From positions 1-13,404 of the forward strand of contig JAJBVJ010000295.1 in assembly GCA_020859875.1 (NCBI GenBank): a stretch of DNA of 13,404 nucleotides, in the 5' to 3' direction. The stretch comes from Rikenellaceae bacterium (GTDB lineage Bacteria > Bacteroidota > Bacteroidia > Bacteroidales > Rikenellaceae). The notes under the pieces were generated by a model that worked only from the letters and a program-made list of their open reading frames with translations, was not told where the DNA came from and made no database searches. How positions within the stretch are numbered: the first letter of the stretch is position 1; the number at the start of each line of letters is the position of its first letter. Below, one piece after another: positions 6,549-13,404 of the stretch. Position numbers and translations under genes: made by a program.

Positions 6549-8165
6549 ATGATAAAGTTCAAAGCACAACACATATTCTTTGTCCTGCTCGTAGGTCTGT
6601 ACGCCGTGGCGGCATGCACCGGCAATTTCGAGGATAAGAACAGAGACCCGTACGGTGTGACCGACGAGGAGAAGCAGCGCGATAACTACGCCATAGGCTC
6701 CGCTTTCAGAGGGCTGCTGAACTATGTAATCCCCACCCAGGTACACCTCAACCAGTTCCAGGAAGTACTTTCGGGCAACGCCTTCGGAGGTTACTACGCC
6801 AGCACCCCGGAATGGACGGCAAGGTTCGCCACCTACAATCCGCCGATCGACTGGCTGAAGGCTCCATATAACGACGTTATCACAAATGTCTACGCCAACT
6901 ACGACGCCCTGTTCGGGGTGACGGACGACCCGGTGGTGCTTTCGCTCGCACGGCTTCTGCGCGTGGCTTCCATGCACAGGGTAACGGACGCCTACGGCCC
7001 GATCCCCTACACCACGATGGACGTGGAGCTGGGAGAAGACGAAGAGAGCAATACGCTGACTTCCCCCTACGACTCGCAGGAGACCGTCTACCGCGCCATG
7101 TTCGACGAGCTGGACGCGATCATCGAATCGCTCACCGAAAATATCACGATGTCCTCGGACAACTACCGCCTGTTCGACGACGTGTACAGCGGGGATGTGG
7201 AAAGGTGGATCAAATTCGCCAATTCGCTCAAGCTCCGCATGGCGATGAGGCTCGTATATGCCAGCCCGTCGCTTGCCGAAAGTATGGCCGTTGAAGCCGT
7301 CACCCATCCCGTGGGAGTTATGACAACCAACCAGGATAACGCCATGCTGAGCGTGAATGTAAATCCCTTCTACACGCAGATCACCGAGTGGGGTGACGAA
7401 CGCGCCGCGGCCGACATCACCAGCTATATGAACGGCTACTCCGACCCGCGCAGGGATAAATATTTCACCCTCTCCAAATTCGTGGACGACAACGGCAACG
7501 AAGACCCCACGATCACTCCCGGGTACTGGGGCCTGCGCTCCGGGATCGACGTGGCCAGTAAAGATGCGGCCGAGATGTACTCTTCGCCGCTGGTTGCCAT
7601 CAGCGACCGGGTGATGTGGATGAATGCGGCCGAGATGTGGTTCCTTCGCGCCGAAGGCGCCCTTAGGGGATGGAGCGGCATGGGCGGTACCGCCGAAGAC
7701 CTCTACAACACCGGTATCCAGATATCTTTCGAACAGCACGGGGCCGGATCTGCGACCGACTATATCAACGACGCTACCAGCCGGCCGGCCGATTACATCG
7801 ACCCCAAGGGCAATACTGCCTACAATGCGAGTGCCCGTTCGAACATCACCATCAAATGGGAGTCTTCGGATACCTTCGAAAGAAACCTCGAGCGCATCAT
7901 CACCCAGAAATGGATCGCGATCTATCCGCTGGGCAACGAGGCATGGAGCGAATACAGGCGCACGGGCTACCCGCAGCTGATGTTCGTGGTCAACAACAAG
8001 AGCGGAGGGGTGATCGCCGACAACTCGTTCATCAAAAGGCTGCCTTACCCCAACTCGGAATATACCGAAAACAGGGAGAACGTAATCGAGGCCATCAAAC
8101 TGTTAGGGGGACCGGACAACAGCGGAACCCGCGTATGGTGGGACAAAAACCCAAGAGTAAATTAA
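6549..8165 (+). CDS. SusD-like surface glycan-binding lipoprotein (SusD-like_2 type)
   Basis: The protein has 538 residues from ATG 6549. A GTG at 6540 would add three residues without benefit. The signal is a lipobox: LYAVAAC with Cys23, followed by TGNFED. The N-terminal third is the helical TPR-like scaffold, including LARLLRVASMHRVTDAYGPI, the stretch typical of SusD proteins that packs on SusC. Near the C-terminus are ITQKWIAIYPLGNEAWSEYR and RTGYPQL, the signature I associate with the SusD-like_2 branch. The stop of susC is 11 nt upstream, so the two are co-transcribed and should form the lid-and-barrel pair in the outer membrane. It is expected to bind the glycan at the cell surface and close over the SusC barrel. 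Length and layout are normal for the family. Confidence 0.95.
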   Translation: MIKFKAQHIFFVLLVGLYAVAACTGNFEDKNRDPYGVTDEEKQRDNYAIGSAFRGLLNYVIPTQVHLNQFQEVLSGNAFGGYYASTPEWTARFATYNPPIDWLKAPYNDVITNVYANYDALFGVTDDPVVLSLARLLRVASMHRVTDAYGPIPYTTMDVELGEDEESNTLTSPYDSQETVYRAMFDELDAIIESLTENITMSSDNYRLFDDVYSGDVERWIKFANSLKLRMAMRLVYASPSLAESMAVEAVTHPVGVMTTNQDNAMLSVNVNPFYTQITEWGDERAAADITSYMNGYSDPRRDKYFTLSKFVDDNGNEDPTITPGYWGLRSGIDVASKDAAEMYSSPLVAISDRVMWMNAAEMWFLRAEGALRGWSGMGGTAEDLYNTGIQISFEQHGAGSATDYINDATSRPADYIDPKGNTAYNASARSNITIKWESSDTFERNLERIITQKWIAIYPLGNEAWSEYRRTGYPQLMFVVNNKSGGVIADNSFIKRLPYPNSEYTENRENVIEAIKLLGGPDNSGTRVWWDKNPRVN

Positions 8166-8174
8166 GCCGGAATT

Positions 8175-9242
8175 ATGAAAAAGTACATAAATATGAAAGC
8201 GGTTTTTTCATCGCTCGCGGCCGTAGCGGCAGTAATGTTTTTCGTCGCCTGCTCCGACTGGACGGATGTCGACAGCCTCGATACGGACGAAATTATCGCC
8301 AGGGAGCAAAACGAGCAGCAGTACCAGCAATATCTGAGCAACCTGCGCCAGTGGCGCAAATCGGATCATAAGATCGTCATCGGCTGGTTCGACAACAGCG
8401 TCAAAATACCCTCGAGCCGTGCCCACCACATCACCGATGTGCCCGACAGCGTGGATATAATAGCGCTGATGTACCCCGACAACCTGGCCGATTTCGAGAT
8501 CGAAGACATCGCCACCGTCCGCCGGGATAAAGGTATGAAGGTGATCTATACCGTCGACTACGACGCTATCAAAAACGAGATCGACCTGGAGATCCTCAAT
8601 GCCGAAAGGAACGGCGACGAGGTTCCCGACTTCGAGACCACCTTCCGCGAGAGGTTCGGTGCACAGTTGGAATACTTCACCAAGTATGGTTACGACGGTA
8701 TTTCGATCGGCTACTGCTCCGTAAAAGACGATTTTTTGACCAAGGAGGAGTATGAAGAGGTACAAAAGTACCAGGATATCGTATTCGGGGCCTATGCCTC
8801 GCTGATGGAGCAGTACCCCGACAAGATATACCTCTTCGAGGGGCTGCCCGAGAACGTGGCCGACAAATCCATTCTAAGCGACTACGATTATATCGTGCTC
8901 AAGACCCAGGATGCCCAGACGATCAACGAGGTCGCCCTGCTGGCGCAATTCTCCATGATCGAGGGTGTTCCCACCGGGAATATCATCATCCCGACCTATG
9001 CCCGATCGACCGCCTCGGACGACACGCAGACCGGCATCTTCTGGATCCGTGATCCCGAGACGGGAACTTCCAGCGATTACAGCGCGATGGTGGTGATCGC
9101 CGACTGGATCCTCGAGCCGGACAATATCGGCAAACGGGGTCTGGGTGTCTATCGGATAAACGACGACTACTACTTCTCGGATCTTGCCTACAAGAATGTA
9201 CGGGAAGCGATCAACATTATGAATCCTTCACCTAAAAACTGA
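8175..9242 (+). CDS. GH18-fold surface lipoprotein with a lost catalytic motif (likely glycan-binding)
   Basis: The lipoprotein has 355 residues, with lipobox MFFVAC (Cys26) followed by SDWTD. An acidic, Gln-rich linker (about 30-60) leads into a TIM-barrel-like domain from about residue 64: KIVIGWFD, VDIIALMYPD, GMKVIYTVDYD, then YFTKYGYDGISIGY. The last is the GH18 beta-4 strand, where active enzymes read DxxDxDxE. Here it reads D174-G-I-S177-I-G179-Y-C181, so the second and third Asp and the catalytic Glu are all gone. Hydrolysis by the GH18 substrate-assisted mechanism is therefore not expected. Similar GH18-like proteins in SusCD loci act as surface glycan-binding proteins (family knowledge), and that is the likely role here. 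The start is 9 nt after susD, and the next gene begins 7 nt later. A second ATG at 8193 is a possible start. Confidence 0.85.
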   Translation: MKKYINMKAVFSSLAAVAAVMFFVACSDWTDVDSLDTDEIIAREQNEQQYQQYLSNLRQWRKSDHKIVIGWFDNSVKIPSSRAHHITDVPDSVDIIALMYPDNLADFEIEDIATVRRDKGMKVIYTVDYDAIKNEIDLEILNAERNGDEVPDFETTFRERFGAQLEYFTKYGYDGISIGYCSVKDDFLTKEEYEEVQKYQDIVFGAYASLMEQYPDKIYLFEGLPENVADKSILSDYDYIVLKTQDAQTINEVALLAQFSMIEGVPTGNIIIPTYARSTASDDTQTGIFWIRDPETGTSSDYSAMVVIADWILEPDNIGKRGLGVYRINDDYYFSDLAYKNVREAINIMNPSPKN

Positions 9243-9249
9243 TACGGCC

Positions 9250-10422
9250 ATGAAGTCGATTAAAATAATCTTATTGACCTTAGCGGTTATATTTGCGTTC
9301 GCGTGCGACCGGGTCGATCTGGAGGATGTGACCTTCGACAATGTCATCTACCTGAGCAACGCATCCAGCAACGATACCGACAACCTCACCTTCCGGGCCA
9401 CGGACGAGTCCGCGACGCGCACCATAGAGGTGGCCCTTGCACTTCCCGCCTCGCAGAACGTAAAGGCGAAACTCAAAGTTGATATGTCGCTGGTAGCCTC
9501 CTACGGGAGGGCCAACTACATCGACAATGCCCTTCCGCTGCCCGAGAACGTCTATTCGCTCTCGACCACAGAGGTTGAGATCCTGGCCGGCGACGTGCGC
9601 TCCACTCCGGTGGTGGTGACCTTCGAGAACCTGACCGAAGTGGAACCCGATATGACCTGCGTTCTGCCGATCACCATCGAGAGCAACGACGGCGGGGTTA
9701 AATTCCTGGAGGGCTCCCGGACGATCTATATCGTGGTTAAGCAGGGTGCCATCATCGTCACGGCGGCCTATATCGACGGCGTCAAACTGGAAGTCGAAGG
9801 ATTCAGCGGTTCGGGCGGTTCGGTAGTAAACGGACTCACCGAGCTTACGATGGAGGGCCTGTTCTTCCTCAATTCGGCAGAAGGACTAAATACGCTCATG
9901 GGTATCGAGCAGTATTTTCTGCTTCGATTGGGCGACACCGGCTACGATCCTGCCCAGCTTCAGGTGGCTACATCGGGCGGTAGTTTTCCGTCGGCCGATG
10001 CCAACAAGGTATTCTCAAAGAACGAATGGCACCATTTTGCGGTGACCTACAACGGTTCCACCAAGGAAATTGAAATTTATGCGGACGGTCGCATTCAGTC
10101 CACCGGAACCGTAAGCGGCCCGTCAACCGTCAATTTCAATGTGGCCAACGGCGACTGGCCTTTCCTGATCGGCTACTCCTACGACGACGAGCGGTTCCTC
10201 GACGGAAATGTCTCCGAGTTCAGGATATGGAACCTCATCCGTACCGCGGAAGAGATCGAGGAGCATATGTATGAAGTCGATCCCGAAACCCCGGGTCTGG
10301 TTTCCTACTGGAAATTCGACGAAGGCGGCGGAAGTACCATAAAGGACTATGCCAACGGTAACGACGCCACTGCTGCCAATGGCTACGCCTCGGTAAGGTG
10401 GGTATCCGTTTCACTTCCGTAA
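9250..10422 (+). CDS. DUF1735 + LamG-like surface lipoprotein, probable glycan-binding
   Basis: The protein has 390 residues, with a short lipobox signal (IFAFAC, Cys19) followed by DRVDLED. A DUF1735-type beta-sandwich covers about 25-165: the region around EVALALPASQNVKAKLKVD, PLPENVYSLSTTEVEILAGD, and the closing SRTIYIVVKQ. A LamG/concanavalin-like domain covers about 170-390. Its telling pieces are KNEWHHFAVTYNGSTKEIEI, YADGRIQSTG, then GNVSEFRIWNLIRTAEEI and LVSYWKFDEGGGSTIKDYA. These match LamG jelly-roll domains (Laminin_G_3). No catalytic residues are apparent. In SusCD loci this combination is usually a surface glycan-binding protein or accessory to the neighbouring GH18 enzyme, with which it shares the DUF1735 domain. 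It lies 7 nt after the previous gene and 31 nt before the next. Confidence 0.88.
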   Translation: MKSIKIILLTLAVIFAFACDRVDLEDVTFDNVIYLSNASSNDTDNLTFRATDESATRTIEVALALPASQNVKAKLKVDMSLVASYGRANYIDNALPLPENVYSLSTTEVEILAGDVRSTPVVVTFENLTEVEPDMTCVLPITIESNDGGVKFLEGSRTIYIVVKQGAIIVTAAYIDGVKLEVEGFSGSGGSVVNGLTELTMEGLFFLNSAEGLNTLMGIEQYFLLRLGDTGYDPAQLQVATSGGSFPSADANKVFSKNEWHHFAVTYNGSTKEIEIYADGRIQSTGTVSGPSTVNFNVANGDWPFLIGYSYDDERFLDGNVSEFRIWNLIRTAEEIEEHMYEVDPETPGLVSYWKFDEGGGSTIKDYANGNDATAANGYASVRWVSVSLP

Positions 10423-10453
10423 ATAGATTCACTAACAGCTTAAAACGATAAAT

Positions 10454-11836
10454 ATGTTAAAATATATTTATAAGGCACTCACCCCGCGGTATTCGATCGT
10501 CGTTCTGCTTGCGGCGGCGCTTGCCCTCTCGTGCGAAGATACGATCACCTTCGAGGTCAATGGCGACGACCACTACCAGGGGACGGAGGAGGCCTACGGG
10601 TTCCTGCGCAACGTCTCCACTTCGCGCACTTCGACCGCATTCGACCTGGGCAACGACAGTCCCGTTTTCATTCCCATCTATTTCGGCCTTACCAAAGAGG
10701 TGGACGAGAACGTTACGGTATCGCTCACGGCCGACGCTTCGCTCGTCGAGCTCTATAATACGGAAAACTTTACCGAATATCAGGCCTTTCCGACCACCCT
10801 TGTTACCGTCCCCTCTACCCTTACGGTGCAGAAGCTCCATAAGAACTCCATGACCGTGGAGATCGAGATCGCTCCCGACCCAACGCTGGAGACCGGAACC
10901 TACCTCTTCGGGGTTAGGGCCACCACCTCGTCGCAGGAGATCACCCTCGAGGAGGAGAGCCGGACGCTCTACTACTTCGTGCGCGTTATCGGGGATATTC
11001 CCACCAACGACAAGCCGGGCGGCATCAAGACCCTCTGCTACGTGGAGGTGAACGGGAACAATATCCTCAACGTGGGCCAATACGTCCTCGAAGATACGGG
11101 CGAACAGTTCTTCGACCATGCGGTGATCTTCGCCGCCAACCCGCGGCTCGACCCCGAGACCGGGCGTGCCTACCTGTGGATGAACCCCAACGTGCGCAAC
11201 GTTGTGGACAATCCGGAAATTTATGTGCGGCCGCTCCAGCGCAAGGGGATCAAGGTACTTATGGGCCTTCTGGGTGGTGACGACGTTGCCGGCCTGGCCA
11301 GCCTCAAGGACGATGCGCTCCGCGATTATGCCCGACAAATATGCGATATCGTCGAACATTACGGACTCGACGGAGTCGACTTCGACGACGAATATGCCGG
11401 TTACGTACACCCGGAATACCCGGGCAGCGGAACGCAGATGGCCCGCCTGGCGATCGAAGTGAGGCGGCTGATGCCCGATAAAGTACTGACTCTCTACGAG
11501 ATCGGGGCCGGAACCAATATGCCCAGCACGGTGGACGGTCATGTAATGGCCGACGTATTCGACTATTCCCAACAGGTCTATTACGGAAGCTGGAGGGACA
11601 ACTCCTATATCGGGATGCCCAGGGCAAGGTACTCCCCGACGGCCATCTGGGTGAACAGTACTGCGGTCAGTACGTACAGGAACCATGCACAGCGGATAGT
11701 AGATGGAGGCTACGGTTTCTTCTTTATGTACGACCTGAATGCCGTGGATGCCACCGATTATATTTCGGAAGGGTCGGAAATAATGTTCGGCCAAAAGGTC
11801 AAACTCTCTGGCGAGCTCTACGGCAAAGACTGGTAG
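10454..11836 (+). CDS. DUF1735 + GH18 endo-beta-N-acetylglucosaminidase, surface lipoprotein
   Basis: The protein has 460 residues. Lipobox LALSC (Cys27) is followed by EDTITFE. A DUF1735-type beta-sandwich covers about 30-180, ending SRTLYYFVRVIGD. The GH18 catalytic barrel covers about 188-455: GGIKTLCYVEVNG, GIKVLMGLLGGDDVAG (265-280), and YGLDGVDFDDEYAGY (303-317). The motif DxxDxDxE is intact as D306, D309, D311 and E313. E313 would be the acid and D311 would orient the substrate acetamido group. Aromatic residues expected in the pocket appear in QVYYGSW (374-380) and FFFMYDL (422-428). The layout matches Bacteroides N-glycan endoglycosidases of the EndoBT-3987 kind, which cut the chitobiose core between the two GlcNAc residues. 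Whether it prefers high-mannose, hybrid or complex glycans cannot be told from sequence alone. It is the only catalytically intact enzyme of the operon. Confidence 0.92.
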   Translation: MLKYIYKALTPRYSIVVLLAAALALSCEDTITFEVNGDDHYQGTEEAYGFLRNVSTSRTSTAFDLGNDSPVFIPIYFGLTKEVDENVTVSLTADASLVELYNTENFTEYQAFPTTLVTVPSTLTVQKLHKNSMTVEIEIAPDPTLETGTYLFGVRATTSSQEITLEEESRTLYYFVRVIGDIPTNDKPGGIKTLCYVEVNGNNILNVGQYVLEDTGEQFFDHAVIFAANPRLDPETGRAYLWMNPNVRNVVDNPEIYVRPLQRKGIKVLMGLLGGDDVAGLASLKDDALRDYARQICDIVEHYGLDGVDFDDEYAGYVHPEYPGSGTQMARLAIEVRRLMPDKVLTLYEIGAGTNMPSTVDGHVMADVFDYSQQVYYGSWRDNSYIGMPRARYSPTAIWVNSTAVSTYRNHAQRIVDGGYGFFFMYDLNAVDATDYISEGSEIMFGQKVKLSGELYGKDW

Positions 11837-11863
11837 GATTCAATTAATTTAAAGAGTTGAAAT

Positions 11864-12988
11864 ATGAAAAGATTTCATTTTATATATACCATAGCGGCTT
11901 CGGCACTTCTGTTCGGCTGTTCCGACAGCAAAGATGAGCCCGTCCCGGTGGACGGGAACGGGGTGGAGGCCGTACAGCTCAACGTGAGCGGGGTGATAAG
12001 CCTCGGCGCCGCCGGCGATACGCGGAGCGTTAGCGCGACGTTCAGTCCCGCCGATGCCGACGACATCGACTACTACTGGGCGGCATACCGCTCGAGCGAC
12101 AGCAAGGTATTTACCGTCGACGCTGGCGGTGTGCTTACGGCCGTGGGCCGCGGCACCGCCTACCTTACGGTCTACGCGCCCTATAACACCGAGGTTTCCG
12201 CCGACTACGAGGTGACCGTCGAGGGTGCGCCCGTAACTTCGGTTACCTTCAATACGGCAGGTTTCAGCCAGAATATCACCTCATCGAGCGATTCGCACTA
12301 TTCCACGGACCTTGCCAGGTATGTTACGGTCGCACCCGAAAGCGCGGATTACCGCTCGCTCCTGTGGACGAGTTCCGACGAGAGTATCGTCGATGTCAAC
12401 CGGCGCGGGTATATTACGGCCGTGGGCGGCGGTTACGCCACCATCCGTGCCGAGGCCGCCGACGGGTCGGGCGTTTACGACGAGGTCACCCTCCACTCGA
12501 CCTATTCCGACTGGGTGGCGATCCCGATGGACAACTGGACGGTAACATCCTCCCCGTCGGGCACCGATTACGGCGGGGCAGGCGCGGAGTCTATCAAAAC
12601 GGGCGATGCCGTAAACCTGATCAAACCCGGGCAGACAGGAGGCCCGGCGGCAGGCGAGGATATGTATATCCTGATCGACATGGGGCAGCCCTCTCCGGTC
12701 AACTACTTCACCATCTCCCATACATGGATCGGCGAGGTCAGCAACAATAACAACACCCGGGTGCAGGGAGCCTCGTTCTACGGCAGTAACGACGGTAATA
12801 ATTTCACGGCAATGCAGGAAAACATTACCATATCCCGCAGTGTCTACGATATTCGCCAGGAACTGAACAATACCTACACATACAGGTATATAAAGGTAGT
12901 CTTCGACTATCCGACTGCTACAACGGGCGGTGCACACTGCGTGGTGTTTACCAATTTCCGCCTCGGAGAGAAAACCATCTACGATTAA
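11864..12988 (+). CDS. Tandem Big2 + F5/8-type-C (CBM32-like) surface lipoprotein
   Basis: The protein has 374 residues, with lipobox ALLFGC (Cys19) followed by the acidic SDSKDE. Two bacterial Ig-like group 2 domains follow. The first, at about 36-119, has the signature SSDSKVFTVDAGGVLTAVGR and ends GTAYLTVYA. The second, at about 124-211, has WTSSDESIVDVNRRGYITAV and ends YATIRAEA. The C-terminal part, about 213-372, looks like a discoidin/F5-8C domain (CBM32-like): YILIDMGQPSPVNYFTISH, QGASFYGSNDGNNFTAM and YRYIKVVFDY, finishing with FTNFRLGE. No enzyme motif is visible. The Big2 pair probably acts as a stalk holding the sugar-binding domain away from the membrane. It is the last gene of the operon, 27 nt after the GH18 gene, and is followed by a strong terminator. 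Confidence 0.9.
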   Translation: MKRFHFIYTIAASALLFGCSDSKDEPVPVDGNGVEAVQLNVSGVISLGAAGDTRSVSATFSPADADDIDYYWAAYRSSDSKVFTVDAGGVLTAVGRGTAYLTVYAPYNTEVSADYEVTVEGAPVTSVTFNTAGFSQNITSSSDSHYSTDLARYVTVAPESADYRSLLWTSSDESIVDVNRRGYITAVGGGYATIRAEAADGSGVYDEVTLHSTYSDWVAIPMDNWTVTSSPSGTDYGGAGAESIKTGDAVNLIKPGQTGGPAAGEDMYILIDMGQPSPVNYFTISHTWIGEVSNNNNTRVQGASFYGSNDGNNFTAMQENITISRSVYDIRQELNNTYTYRYIKVVFDYPTATTGGAHCVVFTNFRLGEKTIYD

Positions 12989-13018
12989 AGCAGGTTAAGA
13001 AAGGAAGTTAAATGAGCG

Positions 13019-13053
13019 GGAATGGGTGCAAATATTTGCACCCATTCCTTTTT
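13019..13053 (+). terminator. Intrinsic terminator closing the glycan operon
   Basis: Bases 13019-13048 form a perfect 30-nt palindrome (GGAATGGGTGCAAAT and its complement), giving a stem of about 13 bp with a 4-nt loop. T5 at 13049-13053 follows. It begins 31 nt after the last lipoprotein stop. Shorter GC-rich repeats just beyond (13055-13075) may strengthen it. Confidence 0.92.
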
Positions 13054-13112
13054 ACCCGCCGCCGGGTGGCGGTGGTACCCTTTTTGCCCCTTTCCGTTGT
13101 AAATAACGGATT

Positions 13113-13404
13113 ATGGATAAAAAAGAGGAACTCCGCCGCAGAATATACGGGCTCGAGGACGACATCCGAAGAGCCCCGCAGGGTACCCCCAACAAGGTAA
13201 TATTCGACTGGTACACCCGGATCGACGACCTACGGGGCCAGCTGAAGGATTTGGAAGACGGCACCCCGGAAATTACGACCGACGAGTCGAACAATACGGC
13301 CCATTCCAATGCCGATACGGAGGCTATGGCCGACGATGCCGAGCGCGGGGACTTCATCCGGCAGTGGAACGAGGATGAAAGCGAGCCCCAGAGCTGGAGC
13401 CAGA
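13113..13404 (+). CDS. Hypothetical acidic protein, N-terminal part only
   Basis: The frame from ATG 13113 stays open to the window edge, giving 97 complete codons. It opens MDKKEELRRRIYGLEDDIRR and continues NKVIFDWYTRIDDLRGQLKD, with heptad-like charged and hydrophobic spacing that suggests a short helical hairpin or coiled coil. From about residue 50 it becomes acidic and low in hydrophobics (Asp, Glu, Asn, Thr), ending in a Trp-containing acidic stretch. There is no signal peptide or membrane segment, so a cytoplasmic protein is likely. I do not recognise the family. It follows the operon terminator, so it is probably a separate transcription unit. Codon use and the lack of stops for 292 nt support a real gene. 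Confidence 0.65.
   Translation, partial: MDKKEELRRRIYGLEDDIRRAPQGTPNKVIFDWYTRIDDLRGQLKDLEDGTPEITTDESNNTAHSNADTEAMADDAERGDFIRQWNEDESEPQSWSQ

Noticed and set aside
6534..7739. A 401-codon minus-strand open frame opposite susD
   Set aside because: Low-complexity His/Val/Gly-rich composition typical of an antisense shadow, and susD is unambiguous.
10457..11794. A 445-codon minus-strand open frame opposite the GH18 gene
   Set aside because: It mirrors the GH18 coding frame and has no recognisable domain, so it is a shadow.
13055..13112. Short GC-rich inverted repeats (CCGCC/GGCGG) and CCGTT/AACGG before the last gene
   Set aside because: Stems are only 5 bp and not followed directly by a T tract. 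At most they are an accessory to the terminator before them.
1..13404. tRNA or rRNA genes, CRISPR arrays, insertion sequences, integrases
   Set aside because: I saw no cloverleaf, regularly spaced repeats, transposase frames or terminal inverted repeats in the window.

Overview
The window comes from a Bacteroidota genome, almost certainly a gut-type member of the Bacteroidales. The evidence is SusC/SusD-type genes, an ECF sigma/FecR pair of the Bacteroidetes type, lipoproteins with acidic residues after the lipobox cysteine, and -7 boxes matching the Bacteroides consensus TAnnTTTG. A GC-rich member such as Alistipes/Rikenellaceae is plausible from codon use, but I cannot prove it from the sequence.

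Left edge (1-1260): the 5' end of a leftward gene for an exported protein with a carboxypeptidase-regulatory-like domain, probably an outer-membrane receptor. Next comes a gene-poor stretch (about 340-690). Then comes a decayed RelE/ParE-type toxin-antitoxin pair, with a frameshift in the antitoxin and a stop codon plus a frameshift in the toxin, closed by an intrinsic terminator.

Core (1400-13053): a compact polysaccharide-utilization locus. An ECF sigma factor and a FecR-type anti-sigma factor precede a SusC transducer with an STN signalling domain, a SusD-like lipoprotein, and four more lipoproteins. These four are a GH18-fold protein whose catalytic motif is destroyed (likely a glycan-binding protein), a DUF1735+LamG protein, a DUF1735+GH18 protein with intact DxxDxDxE (likely an endo-beta-N-acetylglucosaminidase acting on N-glycans), and a tandem-Big2 + F5/8-type-C (CBM32-like) protein. 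Order and domains resemble the high-mannose N-glycan loci of Bacteroides (EndoBT-3987 type). A perfect 30-nt palindrome followed by T5 ends the operon. No exoglycosidase lies between the receptor and that terminator.

The most interesting element is in the 171-bp gap between the anti-sigma gene and susC. On the minus strand there is a full housekeeping promoter (TTTG - 20 nt - TACTTTTG) overlapping the susC start codon. About 80 nt on, there is a perfect 10-bp terminator hairpin with a T7 tract. Together they predict a structured cis-antisense small RNA of about 80 nt covering the susC leader, in the position of the DonS-type antisense RNAs known from Bacteroides N-glycan loci.

Right edge: after the operon terminator, a small acidic, charged hypothetical protein begins and runs off the window.

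Model (inference): glycan is cut at the surface by the active GH18, held by the three non-catalytic lipoproteins and SusD, and imported through SusC. The STN domain of SusC signals to FecR to free the sigma factor, which activates susC, while the antisense RNA damps susC expression when the locus is not needed.
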